Below, piece after piece: positions 8,666 to 18,687 of a DNA stretch of 64,000 bases. Under the pieces are notes generated by a model. It ran no database searches. It saw only the letters and a program-made list of their open reading frames with translations, and was not told where the DNA came from. Each line of letters begins with the position of its first letter. Position 1 is the first letter of the stretch. This DNA comes from Mixta hanseatica (GTDB taxonomy: Bacteria > Pseudomonadota > Gammaproteobacteria > Enterobacterales > Enterobacteriaceae). Both the position numbers and the translations under genes were made by a program. The stretch covers positions 3,720,001 to 3,784,000 of the forward strand of contig NZ_CP082904.1 in NCBI RefSeq assembly GCF_023517775.1, read 5' to 3'.

Positions 8666-8679
8666 ACTACCACCTGGTT

Positions 8680-9075
8680 CTAAATGTGGGCTTGAAACGC
8701 ATCGGGCAGCCAGGTTAGCTGCTGCCCGGTAATGGCGACGATGTCGAAACGACAGTCTACCGTATCGAAGCTGGCGTTGCGCGCCGCCAGCCACAGGGCG
8801 GCGCTGCGCAACAGTTTCTGCTGTTTGCGCCAGGTCACGCTGACTGCCGCACCGCCAAAATGCGCGTCGCGACGATAGCGTACCTCGACAAACACCCACT
8901 GTCGCCCGTCACGCATAATTAAATCCAGCTCGCCAACGCGATAACGCACGTTGGCGGCGACAAACACCAGCCCCGCCTGCTCCAGATGACGACGCGCTAT
9001 GCGTTCATAGCGCGCGCCCTGTTGCTGACGGTTTAGCCGGCCGGGACCACCTGTCCCTGACGATACTGGCTCCAT
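8680..9075 (-). CDS. yraN: YraN, UPF0102 endonuclease-like protein
   Basis: A 131-residue UPF0102 protein with the restriction-endonuclease-like core [21 protein letters not shown], containing the acidic and E-x-K-like residues of the fold. Homologues are linked to Holliday-junction or recombination functions, but the biochemical role is not settled. The ATG at 9075 gives the E. coli length (131 aa) and lies inside the 3' end of lpoA, so the two genes overlap by 43 bases in different frames. Confidence 0.9.
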   Translation of the reverse strand: MEPVSSGTGGPGRLNRQQQGARYERIARRHLEQAGLVFVAANVRYRVGELDLIMRDGRQWVFVEVRYRRDAHFGGAAVSVTWRKQQKLLRSAALWLAARNASFDTVDCRFDIVAITGQQLTWLPDAFQAHI

Positions 9076-11117
9076 GTCAACTTCCTGTTGATAACGCACT
9101 CATCCGTGGCGCTCAGCTGACCGGTATTACCGTCAATACGGAAACCGGGCATCTGACGCATTTCGCTAAAGTGGTTAGCCAGCGTCCAGGCGTCAATGCC
9201 CATCGCATACAGGCGAACCAGCGAGAAATCATTGTTAAAGCTGCGCGACGCCTGCTGCATCAGCCCTGGATTCGCGCCTGACAGCAGCGGGATATCGCTA
9301 AACTGCAGCCCTTCCATCTCCAGACGGAAATCAGGACCGGCGCCTGCCTGGAAGCTGCGCGAGCTGGCGTAGAGCGCCACATTGCTGCGGCTGCTGACGC
9401 GCATGGCGATCATCGGCTTAATCAGCTGCAGCTCGCTCTGAGTGGCGACGATATATACCGCATCCACTGCGCCGCCACTGGCGGCGGTCTCAGGCGGCGC
9501 GCTGCTCTGCGGCGCCGGGATCGTCAGGCCGGCAATGGTAATGCCCTGCGGCTCGCTGACCGCTGGCGTTACCGGCGTGCCGCTCAGGCTGATGCCCGCG
9601 CCGCTGTTGATGCCCTGCTTCAATTCTGCGGTAGAGCCGAACCCCTGCTGCAGCACCGTGCTGCCGCCCAGCGTTTGCCACTCTTGCGCGAAGGCTTTGC
9701 TGACGCGATCGCCCAGCGAGCTGCGTGGTACCAACAGCAACGGCATGCGTTTGCCCTGCTGCCAGATATGATGCGCAGCATCACGCGCTTCGTCTTCAGG
9801 AGAAAGCGCAAAGTAACAAAGATTCGGATGGTTCTGGATTTTTTCCGGCTCATTCAGCGCCAGCACATTCAGCGGCGTGGAAGCGTCCGCCAGCTGCTGC
9901 ACTTTTTCTTTCAGCAACGGCCCTACCACCAGCGTGGCGCCATCCTGCTGCGCCTGCGCCAGCACCTGCTGAATCGGCTGCGAGCTGGTGTCATACACTT
10001 TTATTTCAGCATTGCCAGCCGGCGCCGTGGCGACGCTGGCCGCTGGCTGAGCGGCGGGCGGCGCGGCTTCGGCGCTGGCCGCGTTATCAGTGCTGGCCGC
10101 GCTATCGACCTGTGCGGCGGAAGGGCTGACGACCGCATCGGCATTAGCCGGCGCAGCGCTGTTGTCCGTCGGCGCGGCGCTGTTCTGCGCGCCGTCGCCA
10201 GGCAAGGCGATCGGATTTTGCGCGCTGCCGACGGCGGGCGCCGGCGCCGCATTCAGCAGGCCGTTTTTGGCATCATTAAAGCCTTTCTGGATCGCGCTGG
10301 CAAAGACCTGCGCCTGACCGCTCAACGGCAGCAGCAGCGCAATCTTGTTGGTGGAGGCGGGCTGTAGATTCTGCACCTGCCCAAGCGCCGTCGGCAGCGT
10401 TTTTGCCGCCGGGTTTTGCGGATAGCGCATCTGCCAGTCGCCGATCCCCGCTTTCAGCATATCGGGATCGGTACGGTTCGCCTTATAGACGTTGAGCAGA
10501 TCGAGCCAGCCCTGCAGCGTATTTTCATCCGCATTAATCGCCAGGCTACTCATCTGCTCTGGCGGCAATTGTGTCAGCGTTTGCCAGGTGGCGTCGATAT
10601 TATCCTGGTGCGCTTTATCGCTTAACAGCGGCTCCTGCGCGATCAGGATGCGCACCAGATCCAGCGACGGCCGCCCCTGATTGGCGGCAATTTTCAGGCC
10701 ATAGTAGCGCTGCTGCTGATCTTTCGACATGGAGGATACATCCAGCTTCGCCAGAATTCCCTGCGCGCTGGGGATATCCTGGTTGCCAAGACGCAGCTGG
10801 GCGGTCAGCAGCTGTAGCTCCTGACGCTGCGTATCGTTCAGCTGCTGCGGCAGCTGGGTGATTTGCTGGTAAGCCTGGGGATACTTCCCTTCGTTAAGCA
10901 GTGCACGTATCGCAAGTAATTGCCAGTCAGCCTTGTTATCATCTGGGCTTTGCTGCACCTGCTGCAGGTAATAGCTGGATGTGCCCGTTGCCGGTCCCTG
11001 AATATTTACCGCGGGAGCCTGCGGCGTCTGGCCGGTACAGGCTGCCAAAATCAGCCCCGCCAGGAGAACAGGCACGAAGCGTCCTGCTTTTTTTCGAACG
11101 ACTTTTGAAGGAAGCAT
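9033..11117 (-). CDS. lpoA: LpoA, outer-membrane lipoprotein activator of PBP1a
   Basis: A 694-residue lipoprotein that reaches through the peptidoglycan to stimulate penicillin-binding protein 1a. The signal peptide has the lipobox LILAAC (lipidated Cys near residue 27). A TPR-like N-terminal domain (about 40-255) is followed by a periplasmic-binding-protein-like C-terminal domain (from about 255). That domain is interrupted at about 290-370 by an Ala/Pro/Ser-rich low-complexity insert, considerably expanded as in other enterobacterial LpoA. It is divergent from rsmI and is the first gene of lpoA-yraN-diaA-dolP. Confidence 0.95.
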   Translation of the reverse strand: MLPSKVVRKKAGRFVPVLLAGLILAACTGQTPQAPAVNIQGPATGTSSYYLQQVQQSPDDNKADWQLLAIRALLNEGKYPQAYQQITQLPQQLNDTQRQELQLLTAQLRLGNQDIPSAQGILAKLDVSSMSKDQQQRYYGLKIAANQGRPSLDLVRILIAQEPLLSDKAHQDNIDATWQTLTQLPPEQMSSLAINADENTLQGWLDLLNVYKANRTDPDMLKAGIGDWQMRYPQNPAAKTLPTALGQVQNLQPASTNKIALLLPLSGQAQVFASAIQKGFNDAKNGLLNAAPAPAVGSAQNPIALPGDGAQNSAAPTDNSAAPANADAVVSPSAAQVDSAASTDNAASAEAAPPAAQPAASVATAPAGNAEIKVYDTSSQPIQQVLAQAQQDGATLVVGPLLKEKVQQLADASTPLNVLALNEPEKIQNHPNLCYFALSPEDEARDAAHHIWQQGKRMPLLLVPRSSLGDRVSKAFAQEWQTLGGSTVLQQGFGSTAELKQGINSGAGISLSGTPVTPAVSEPQGITIAGLTIPAPQSSAPPETAASGGAVDAVYIVATQSELQLIKPMIAMRVSSRSNVALYASSRSFQAGAGPDFRLEMEGLQFSDIPLLSGANPGLMQQASRSFNNDFSLVRLYAMGIDAWTLANHFSEMRQMPGFRIDGNTGQLSATDECVINRKLTWSQYRQGQVVPAG

Positions 11118-11178
11118 ACTGTATCCAGTAAGTTTTTTTCAGGATGCTCAATATTAAATCGGCAATTCGGATGAAACA

Positions 11179-12042
11179 ATGAAACAACACGATCGGGCAG
11201 AGATTTCTGCCAGCACGCTCTATATTGTCCCCACCCCAATAGGTAACCTGGGCGACATTACCCAGCGGGCGCTGGCGGTGCTGACAAGCGTCGATCTGGT
11301 GGCTGCGGAAGATACACGTCATACCGGACTGTTGCTACAACATTTCGCCATCAATGCGCGGCTGTTCGCATTACACGATCATAATGAGCAGCAAAAAGCG
11401 GAGCTGCTGCTGACGAAACTGCAGGAAGGCCAGAGCATCGCGTTGGTCTCTGACGCCGGTACGCCCTTAATCAACGATCCTGGCTATCATCTGGTGCGCC
11501 GCTGTCGCGAAGCAGGCATCCGCGTCGTGCCGTTGCCCGGCGCCTGCGCCGCGATCGCCGCCCTGAGCGCCGCCGGTTTGCCCTCCGACCGCTTTTGCTA
11601 CGAAGGGTTTTTACCGGCCAAAAGCAAAGCGCGCTGCGATACGCTGCGCGCGCTGGCGCAGGAGCCGCGCACGCTGATTTTTTATGAATCAACCCATCGT
11701 CTGCTGGATAGCCTGCGCGATATAGTCAGCGAACTGGGTGCGGATCGCTATGTGGTGCTGGCGCGTGAAATCACTAAAACCTGGGAATCGATTCACGGCG
11801 CGCCGGTCGCGCAGCTACTCGCCTGGATTGAAGAGGATGAGAACCGCCGTAAAGGCGAAATGGTGCTGATTGTCGAAGGCCACCATGCCGATGAAGAGGC
11901 GCTGCCGATCGAAGCGCTGCGCACCCTGGCGCTGCTGCAAAAAGAGCTGCCGTTAAAAAAAGCGGCGGCGCTGACGGCGGAAATCCACGGCGTGAAGAAA
12001 AACGCGCTGTATAAATACGCGCTCGAACAGCAAGAAGGATGA
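11179..12042 (+). CDS. rsmI: RsmI, 16S rRNA 2'-O-ribose C1402 methyltransferase
   Basis: A 287-residue SAM-dependent tetrapyrrole-methylase-fold enzyme that 2'-O-methylates C1402 of 16S rRNA at the decoding centre. The signature [18 protein letters not shown] is near the start, [12 protein letters not shown] follows, then [18 protein letters not shown] and the substrate-site segment FYESTHRLL. Nearly the same length as E. coli RsmI (286). Its stop codon overlaps the -35 box of the rnpB promoter. Confidence 0.96.
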   Translation: MKQHDRAEISASTLYIVPTPIGNLGDITQRALAVLTSVDLVAAEDTRHTGLLLQHFAINARLFALHDHNEQQKAELLLTKLQEGQSIALVSDAGTPLINDPGYHLVRRCREAGIRVVPLPGACAAIAALSAAGLPSDRFCYEGFLPAKSKARCDTLRALAQEPRTLIFYESTHRLLDSLRDIVSELGADRYVVLAREITKTWESIHGAPVAQLLAWIEEDENRRKGEMVLIVEGHHADEEALPIEALRTLALLQKELPLKKAAALTAEIHGVKKNALYKYALEQQEG

Positions 12043-12067
12043 CAAAACGCTCAGAATGCCCTATCAT
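12039..12067 (+). promoter_or_regulatory. rnpB promoter
   Basis: ATGACA (12039-12044) and TATCAT (12062-12067) are separated by 17 bases, with the mature RNase P RNA start at 12075, 7 bases past the -10 box. The -35 hexamer overlaps the rsmI stop codon, so the promoter is embedded at the end of that gene. Confidence 0.75.
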
Positions 12068-12074
12068 CCGCGCC

Positions 12075-12452
<378 letters not shown>

Positions 12453-12455
12453 TTT

Positions 12456-12488
12456 AAAAAACCCCGCTTCGGCGGGGTTTTTGCTTTT
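12456..12488 (+). terminator. rnpB intrinsic terminator
   Basis: CCCCGC (12462-12467), TTCG loop, GCGGGG (12472-12477), with flanking A-run and T-run (TTTTTGCTTTTT). The flanking runs make it bidirectional, so it may also end the minus-strand accessory operon. Confidence 0.9.
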
Positions 12489-12520
12489 TACAACGGCGAA
12501 CTCTGTTAAATACGCAGCGC

Positions 12521-14431
12521 TTACAGCCGACTCAGGCAATCCAGCGCCACGCTTTTAAAGCTGGCGAAGTCGCTGCTGTCGCGCAGGCGCGTCATTGCGC
12601 GTTCGCGCATAAAAGTGACAAACAGATCGTAGATCGCCATCGCCTCTTCATAGTCATCCTTGCTGATGGCTAACAGGAAAATGACATAGGCGGTCTCTTC
12701 GCCCCAGACAATGCCCTGCGGCGCCAGCACGGTATAGACCACGCTTTTCTTCGCCATCAGCCCCAGCGAGTGCGGCAACGCTATCCCCTCACCCAGCATG
12801 GTGCTGAGAATCGCTTCGCGTTCCTCAACCGACGGGTAAAATGTCTCGTCGACAAAGCCTTCCTGTTCCAGCTGCCGGCACAGCAGGCTAAACAGCTGCG
12901 CCTGTTCCATCGGCCGATCGATAATGCAAAAATGGCGCGCGTCGAAGAACCGTTCCAGCATGTAAGGCTTGGTGCGATCCACCAGCACCTGTTTGCCCAA
13001 CTGCTCCAGCTGATAGTCGGTGGGAAAAGGCGACATCACCACGATCGGTTTGCCCTTCTCGCTTAACCGCACGGTGGAGATCACGAAGTCCTCTTCTATA
13101 TTTTCCTGCATCTCATATTCGCGCAGCGAAATGATGCGCGTGACGACGATCTGCGGATACTTACGCAGCAGCATCGCCTGAATCATGCGCACGGTTGAGT
13201 TGTCGGTATCGCACACCAGCACCACCTGCGGATGACGCTGGTAGCCGACGTTATAGTGGCGTTCCAGCCCAACGCCGATATGCAGCACCAGAAAACCGAT
13301 CTCGTTTTCGCTGATCACATAGGGCGTGTACTTACTCCAGCTGGAGACCGCCGCCAGCGTCACGTCATACGCCATCGGATAGTGCTGTTTGATATTGGTC
13401 AGCAGCGGATTCGGAATGGTTATCTGATAGCGCACGCGGGTGATCATGGTTTTGATATGAGTCAGCAGATCGGCGCGCAGCTGCTGGTCGTTTTGCAGGT
13501 TGTAGTTGTAGTGGGTGTTGATATAGCTAAGGATGTAATTCACCAGCGAATCGCCATCGTCGGCGCTGATGGCGCTGGGGGCGATCTCCTCAACCCGTCG
13601 GGCGGCGATATTCAGCCGCAGCCAGGCCTCTTCCGCCGGGGAGATAACTTTACCGGTAATCGGGCGCATCAGGTTGATGATATGGCGCGCCGCCGCCTGC
13701 ACATCGCTGTCCACCTCATCGGCGCTGAAGTCAGAAAGCGGATAGCCTTCGCTAATGCGGCGCACCGCAACGGCGCAGTAAAGGCGCAGGTAAAGCTCGC
13801 CTTCGTCAGTCATACGAATATTAAAGCGCGCAAAGCATTGCAGCAGCAGCGGCTGAAGCGTCAGCAGCATGCCGCTGTTGAGCGCTTCCATCTGCAACAG
13901 CGGATTTTCACTGTTTTCCTGGGCGATCTGATAGAGCAGATCGGTCAGGCAGGTGCGGATCGCCATCTCGCTGCCGAACAGCTTCATGCCATAGCGTGGA
14001 CGCGCCTCGATGGTCAACTGATAGCGGCTAAGCCACTCCCTGACCTCCGCCATATCGCTTTGCAGCGTGGCGCGGCTGACAAACCACTCTTCCGCCAGGT
14101 CCTCCAGCTTGATGGCCCAGGCGGAGGTAAGAAAGCGCGTCAGCAGATAATGAATACGTACCGTCGAGGTGCGGGGAATGCGCAGATGCGCCGGTGACTG
14201 CTGCGTCAGGCGCTGATAGCTTGCCGGGTCGTGAATACGCAGCTGATAGCCCTCGCCGCGGCACAGTACAAATAGCGCGCCGTGGTCGGCCAGCATCTCG
14301 TTAAGCATATTAATATCGGTGCGCACGGTGCGCGTAGAGACCGCAAAGCGGCGCGCCAGCTCATCCTGCGGCAGCGTCTCTTTTTGTAACGTATCAAATA
14401 ATTGAGCCAGTCGCTGGTTTGGAAATCTCAC
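12521..14431 (-). CDS. BglG/MtlR-type PRD transcriptional regulator of the accessory operon
   Basis: A 636-residue PTS-regulated activator or antiterminator. Order of domains: HTH_11 (about 1-60), second HTH (about 85-160), PRD1 (about 185-285), PRD2 (about 295-395, with LHIGVGLER), EIIB-like domain (about 400-495, Cys407 in LVCDTDNST) and EIIA-2-like domain (about 495-636, phosphorylatable His554 in GIALPHSLGL). With DNA-binding HTHs it is more likely a transcription activator than an RNA-binding antiterminator. PRD1 lacks the usual His at the LxxHL-like position (LRLYCAVAVRR). It is the last gene of the ten-gene minus-strand operon and the probable regulator of it. The inducer is unknown. 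Confidence 0.85.
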   Translation of the reverse strand: MRFPNQRLAQLFDTLQKETLPQDELARRFAVSTRTVRTDINMLNEMLADHGALFVLCRGEGYQLRIHDPASYQRLTQQSPAHLRIPRTSTVRIHYLLTRFLTSAWAIKLEDLAEEWFVSRATLQSDMAEVREWLSRYQLTIEARPRYGMKLFGSEMAIRTCLTDLLYQIAQENSENPLLQMEALNSGMLLTLQPLLLQCFARFNIRMTDEGELYLRLYCAVAVRRISEGYPLSDFSADEVDSDVQAAARHIINLMRPITGKVISPAEEAWLRLNIAARRVEEIAPSAISADDGDSLVNYILSYINTHYNYNLQNDQQLRADLLTHIKTMITRVRYQITIPNPLLTNIKQHYPMAYDVTLAAVSSWSKYTPYVISENEIGFLVLHIGVGLERHYNVGYQRHPQVVLVCDTDNSTVRMIQAMLLRKYPQIVVTRIISLREYEMQENIEEDFVISTVRLSEKGKPIVVMSPFPTDYQLEQLGKQVLVDRTKPYMLERFFDARHFCIIDRPMEQAQLFSLLCRQLEQEGFVDETFYPSVEEREAILSTMLGEGIALPHSLGLMAKKSVVYTVLAPQGIVWGEETAYVIFLLAISKDDYEEAMAIYDLFVTFMRERAMTRLRDSSDFASFKSVALDCLSRL

Positions 14432-14478
14432 GGCAGCTCTCCCCTGTTGGCAGCGCCTCGGCGCGGCAAATTAACTCA

Positions 14479-15618
14479 TCATGGCACCATCACCATCTGG
14501 GACGGCGCGCCAATCGCGGTGTAATCATCGCTAAAACTCAACTTCCCGCTGACGCTGTCGATATGAAAACGCGTAATGTTATCGCTGCGCTGATTCAGTA
14601 CGTAAAGCGTTTTGCCATCCTCAGACAAGCTCAGCGTGCGCGGATAGTCACCGCGCGTCCAGATATGCTCGATCGGCGTCAGCGTTCCGTCTGCGGCAAT
14701 CTGAAAATGGCCGATACTGTTATGCAGGCGGTTAAGCACATACAGATGCTGGCCGCGCTTATCTATCGCCAGGCCGGAGGCAAAGCTGGTGCCTTTATAG
14801 CCCGGCGGCAGAGAAGAGACCGTCGCGCCCTCGGTCAGTGTGCCCTGTCGCGTATCAAACCGATAATAGGTCAGGGTTGAGGCCTCTTCATTGATCAAAT
14901 AGATCCCGTTGCCATTTGGCGTAAAAACAAAGTGCCGCGGCCCGGCGCCCGCAGAGGAGGCGGCCAGCCACGGCGGCGTATTCGGCGTCAGCTTGCCCTG
15001 TTCGCTGAGCCGATACTGATAAATGCGATCTAATCCCAGATCGGTGCTGAACACATAACGCCCCTGCGGATCGCTGGCGATCATATGGGCATGCGGCCCG
15101 TCATGATCGCTGCTGGCAAAGCTGCCTTCCACGGCGGCCTGCGGCCGTGCGGCGCCTGGCGCGCCCTGATGCTGGCGCTGGTCGCTGGCCTGCTCCAGCC
15201 CGCCGTCCGCGCGTACCGGCAGCACGGCAACAGAGCCGCTAACATAGTTAGCCACCAGCAGATGTCGACCGTCGGGCGTCAGCGAGAGATAAACCGGACC
15301 GCTGCCAGCCGAGCTTACCTGATTAATTTCGCTCAGGCTGCCATCCTCCGCCAGGCGGTAAGCGACGATAATTCCAGGATCGCTTTCGCTGGCGACGTAC
15401 AGGACTTTTTTCTGCGCGTTCGCCGTCAGCTGTGCGGCATTGCGCAACTGGCTGACCAGGGTTTTCTCACGCAGCGCGCCGTCCGGCGCGATGGTAAAGC
15501 GATATACCCCTTCGCCGTGCGGCTGATAAGTGCCGACAAACGCATAAGGCGTCGCCGTCGCCAGCGGCGCAACGCTGAGTAAAGCCATAGACAATGCTGC
15601 AATCACTCGTTTACGCAT
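14479..15618 (-). CDS. Secreted lactonase-like seven-bladed beta-propeller (YbhE/Pgl family)
   Basis: A 379-residue member of the 6-phosphogluconolactonase/cyclic-acid lactonase beta-propeller family (PF10282): YVGTYQ..-type start after the signal, repeated ..VYRFTI..DG.., DGRHLLVANYVSGSVAVLPV, and GPRHFVFTPNGNGIYLINE. Unlike cytosolic Pgl it has a clear Sec signal peptide (MRKRVIAALSMALLSVAPLATA, cleavage near 22), so it should act in the periplasm. Linked by 46-47-base gaps to the aldolase gene before it and the regulator after it. Likely role: opening a sugar lactone before uptake. Substrate not determinable from sequence. Confidence 0.8.
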   Translation of the reverse strand: MRKRVIAALSMALLSVAPLATATPYAFVGTYQPHGEGVYRFTIAPDGALREKTLVSQLRNAAQLTANAQKKVLYVASESDPGIIVAYRLAEDGSLSEINQVSSAGSGPVYLSLTPDGRHLLVANYVSGSVAVLPVRADGGLEQASDQRQHQGAPGAARPQAAVEGSFASSDHDGPHAHMIASDPQGRYVFSTDLGLDRIYQYRLSEQGKLTPNTPPWLAASSAGAGPRHFVFTPNGNGIYLINEEASTLTYYRFDTRQGTLTEGATVSSLPPGYKGTSFASGLAIDKRGQHLYVLNRLHNSIGHFQIAADGTLTPIEHIWTRGDYPRTLSLSEDGKTLYVLNQRSDNITRFHIDSVSGKLSFSDDYTAIGAPSQMVMVP

Positions 15619-15664
15619 AAAGTTATCCTGGATTCGTCTGCTGTTACGCCGCCCGCGTTCCGGG

Positions 15665-16405
15665 TTAGCTCAGCAGCTTTTTCGTTATCGCCAGTAGCGT
15701 TTTGACATCATCAGGCCGCGTATCGCCAGTGGCTTTATCGATAATAGAGCTATAGATATGCGGAATGATTTTGCTGACGCCCGCTTCCAGCGCAATCTGT
15801 AAAATCGCCTCGTAGTTCTCCAGATCGATACCGCCGGTCGGCTCCAGCCAGAAATCGTGCTCGGCGCAGGCCTGCGCCACCGCGACATATTCATCTTTCG
15901 CCTTCAGGCCGCCCATCGGAAAATATTTAATTGAGCTGCCGCCCATATCCTTCAGCATGGCGATAGCGGTTGCAACCGGCACTATAGCCTCTGCCGCCTG
16001 GGCGCTCAGCGGTCCGGTGGAAATTTTCACTTTGCCCGGTGTTCCGGTAGGCGATACCAGACCGTTCACCACGGTTTGCTGCTGTCCCAGCAGGGCGCGG
16101 CTGGTGGCGACGCCGGTAAAAACCTGATTGACGTGCTGCGGCTGGACCTCACGGGAAATCTCGCTGACCATCGCCGACTGACGCGGATCGCCCGCGCCCA
16201 GCCCCACGGAAAGGGCATTATCAATCAGCACGGCATACTGACGCATATCTTCGACGGCACGCTCCACGCTGGCGTAGTTTTTCGATAATACGCCAACCAG
16301 CACGTGTCCTTCCGCCGCCTGCCAGATGGCCTGCGCGTTATCTTTCGATCCTGCCAGCACGTTCAGGCAAACCCGTTGATGATAAAAGTTAGGTGTCAGC
16401 GTCAT
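15665..16405 (-). CDS. dgaF: DgaF-type 2-keto-3-deoxy-6-phosphogluconate (KDGP) aldolase
   Basis: A 246-residue protein of the EF_0839/AHA_3917 (DgaF) family. Salmonella DgaF cleaves KDGP to pyruvate and glyceraldehyde-3-phosphate at the end of D-glucosaminate catabolism. The probable Schiff-base lysine is Lys160 in SSIKYFPMGGLKAKDEY, and FWLEPTGGIDLENYE forms another barrel strand-loop. The start ATG overlaps the end of the dgaE-like gene by 4 bases. Family assignment is firm; that the substrate here is exactly KDGP is inferred. Confidence 0.85.
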   Translation of the reverse strand: MTLTPNFYHQRVCLNVLAGSKDNAQAIWQAAEGHVLVGVLSKNYASVERAVEDMRQYAVLIDNALSVGLGAGDPRQSAMVSEISREVQPQHVNQVFTGVATSRALLGQQQTVVNGLVSPTGTPGKVKISTGPLSAQAAEAIVPVATAIAMLKDMGGSSIKYFPMGGLKAKDEYVAVAQACAEHDFWLEPTGGIDLENYEAILQIALEAGVSKIIPHIYSSIIDKATGDTRPDDVKTLLAITKKLLS

Positions 16406-17523
16406 GCTTGTTTCTCTCCTGTGAGTAAAGCCTTAATGCTCAGAAAAATGGTGTTCAGCTGCTCTGGCGTGACGCTGCGCACGTCCGCCTCGACAATGCC
16501 TTCATTAGCTTTGTAGCCGCGGAAATAGATGGCAATCGCGCCGTTTTTCAATGCCTTCACCAGCTCGCCGGTGGTCTGTCCGATAGCCGCCTCGTCAAAC
16601 TGGAGCTCCGCACGAGCGATATCACGCCCGGCTGCATCCCATACCACGCGCGCGCTAACGCCATCCAGTTCGTTCAGGTTATTGATAAAGGGCGTCATTT
16701 TTTCCACCATCTGCGCGCCGCTCTCTTTTTCACGCGTCAGATAGTTTTCAATCGCCTGCGTCAGGCCAAGAATGCCCTCTTTTCCCACCTTCATCGCCCG
16801 GCCGATGCCCGACGACTGCCGCTTAACCCATTCAACGTATTGATGTTTTCCGACGACCAGGCCGCTGATCGGCCCTTCTATCGCTTTAGCGCCGCTGTAG
16901 ATCACCAGATCGGCGCCGCACTGATAGTAGCGCTGCAAATCCTCTTCCGCGGCGGCATCCACAATCAGCGGGAGATGATGTTTACGCGCCACCGTGGCCG
17001 CCTGCTCAACGCTCAGATGGCTTTTCTGCACGCAGTGGTGCGATTTGATATAGAGAATGGCCGCCGTTTGCGGTGTGATCGCGGCCGCTAGCTGCTCAGC
17101 GGAGCATTCATTGGCGTATCCCGCCTCCACCAGCCGACCGCCGCCCAGCGTTACCATGGTGCCTACCGGCGCGCCAAAGTTAACGTTATGCCCTTTCGGC
17201 AGCACGATTTCGTGCGGCACCGTCAGCGGCGCGGCGTGTAAATTATCCAGCAGCCAGGCGTTATCTTTAACAATGACCGCCGCCACCGACTGGGCGATGC
17301 CAGCGGAGGCGCAGGAGACCACCAGCGCATTTTCCGCGCCGAGCAGCTTAGCGATATAAGCGCCGGTTTTATCCACCAGATCTTTCATTTCAAAATAGTG
17401 GTTCAGGCCATATTTCACCGTATCCACTACGTCTGCCGCCGGCGTGGAAACGCCCAGGATGGTCATGCGCCCGGAAGCGTTAATCACCTGCTTCAGGCTA
17501 TATTTTTCATAAATCGAAGACAT
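16402..17523 (-). CDS. dgaE: DgaE-type PLP-dependent ammonia-lyase
   Basis: A 373-residue fold-type-I PLP enzyme of the SelA-like/DgaE group. In Salmonella DgaE converts D-glucosaminate-6-phosphate to KDGP and ammonia. The likely PLP lysine is Lys213 in LVIYSGAKAIEGPISG, with the PLP-binding aspartate Asp189 in PLIVDAAAEED; INASGRMTILGVSTPA and VVSCASAGIAQSVAA are family motifs near the N-terminus. The ATG at 17523 (MSSIYEKY) starts 17 bases inside the amidohydrolase gene; the open frame upstream has no family similarity. Overlaps dgaF by 4 bases, indicating coupled translation. Confidence 0.85.
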   Translation of the reverse strand: MSSIYEKYSLKQVINASGRMTILGVSTPAADVVDTVKYGLNHYFEMKDLVDKTGAYIAKLLGAENALVVSCASAGIAQSVAAVIVKDNAWLLDNLHAAPLTVPHEIVLPKGHNVNFGAPVGTMVTLGGGRLVEAGYANECSAEQLAAAITPQTAAILYIKSHHCVQKSHLSVEQAATVARKHHLPLIVDAAAEEDLQRYYQCGADLVIYSGAKAIEGPISGLVVGKHQYVEWVKRQSSGIGRAMKVGKEGILGLTQAIENYLTREKESGAQMVEKMTPFINNLNELDGVSARVVWDAAGRDIARAELQFDEAAIGQTTGELVKALKNGAIAIYFRGYKANEGIVEADVRSVTPEQLNTIFLSIKALLTGEKQA

Positions 17524-18640
17524 TTTTTGCTTTCCCTTCATCGGTAACCGTCCACTGTCCGGCAACGACCGCCGCCAGCGGGGTAAAATGTGTCTGGCCC
17601 TCCAGGGTTTCACCTTCTGAATCCAGCAGCGGGCGCGCCTCATTGCTTAACGTAAACAGGGTAAGATCGGCGTCGAATCCCGGCTCCAGCCGCCCTTTGT
17701 GCGTCAGGCGCAGGCCCTCCGCCGCTTTCCAGGTAACGCAGTCGATAATCTGCGACAGCGTCATGCCGATGCTGAAGAATTTCGACATCACGTGCGCCAG
17801 GCTCTTCACCGGACCATCGATGCGGTTACGGCAATAGATATCGGAGCTGATGGTATCGGGCAGAATGCCCTGCGCGATGGCGCGACGCGCGACCTCAAAG
17901 CTGAAGCTGGCGCTGCCGTGGCCGACATCCAGCCGCACGCCGCGCTGCAGCGCTTTTTTTACCGCCTGGCGCAGTTCGCCTTCCGGCGTCAAAATACGGT
18001 TCGGCTTGCCGTTATAGCAGTGGGTAATGATGTCGCCTGCGCTCAGCTGTTCGGCAATCTCATCCAGATTCGGCGGATTATTGCCGATGTGCACCATCAG
18101 CGGCAGGCCGCCATTCTCCTGCTGGATCTCTTTCGCCAACTGTAGCGGCCGGATGCCGTTTTCCCCCACCACGCTGCTGCTGATGCGCGCCTTAATGCCA
18201 ATGATGAAACCAGGCAGGCGCTGTAGCGCAGCGCGCACGGCGGATTTATCGATCTGCTTCAGATCGGCCAGCTCATTCTGCGTGACGATACCGGTGCGGG
18301 CGATGTTCAGCAGCGCATAGACCTGCGTTTGCGCTTTACGCGTCAGCTGCCAGAGATCGTCGACGTCAGCCGCGCCGGTACTGCCGGCATCCACTACGGT
18401 GGTGACGCCAGTAGCGACGCCGATGTTGTCCGCCTCGTCGTGATAAATCGGTGATTTGGGATAGCAGTGGACGTGTGAATCAATCCAGCCTGCGCTGAGG
18501 TAAACGGTGCCGTCCAACAGCCGTTCATCTTTTGCTTGTCCTGATACCTGCCCAACGGCGGCGATTTTCCCATCCTGGATGGCGATATCGACCAGCTGTT
18601 CATCAACCAGCCGGGCGCGGCGAATAATCAGATCGAACAT
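17507..18640 (-). CDS. Amidohydrolase/deacetylase-family metallohydrolase (EF_0837/AHA_3915 type)
   Basis: A 377-residue amidohydrolase-superfamily enzyme with the binuclear-metal residues visible: His56 and His58 in GWIDSHVHCYP, a likely carbamylated Lys150 in IIGIKARISSS, His184 (MVHIGNNP), His207 (IITHCYNG) and Asp267 (TISSDIY). Related to dihydroorotases and N-acetylated amino acid or amino sugar deacylases. In this operon it would remove an acyl or carbamoyl group, or open a ring, to give the amine acted on by the DgaE-like lyase. Substrate unknown. It overlaps dgaE by 17 bases and follows the DUF4310 membrane gene by 47. Confidence 0.82.
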   Translation of the reverse strand: MFDLIIRRARLVDEQLVDIAIQDGKIAAVGQVSGQAKDERLLDGTVYLSAGWIDSHVHCYPKSPIYHDEADNIGVATGVTTVVDAGSTGAADVDDLWQLTRKAQTQVYALLNIARTGIVTQNELADLKQIDKSAVRAALQRLPGFIIGIKARISSSVVGENGIRPLQLAKEIQQENGGLPLMVHIGNNPPNLDEIAEQLSAGDIITHCYNGKPNRILTPEGELRQAVKKALQRGVRLDVGHGSASFSFEVARRAIAQGILPDTISSDIYCRNRIDGPVKSLAHVMSKFFSIGMTLSQIIDCVTWKAAEGLRLTHKGRLEPGFDADLTLFTLSNEARPLLDSEGETLEGQTHFTPLAAVVAGQWTVTDEGKAKNVFDL

Positions 18641-18687
18641 GACAACTCCTTCTGGCGGACCTGCCTGCCCGGCAAGCCCGCTGTGGT

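Noticed and set aside
9675..10367. Long open frames opposite lpoA, tamB and the PRD regulator
   Set aside because: They are shadows of GC-rich genes on the other strand, with Arg/Ala-rich translations and no ribosome sites.
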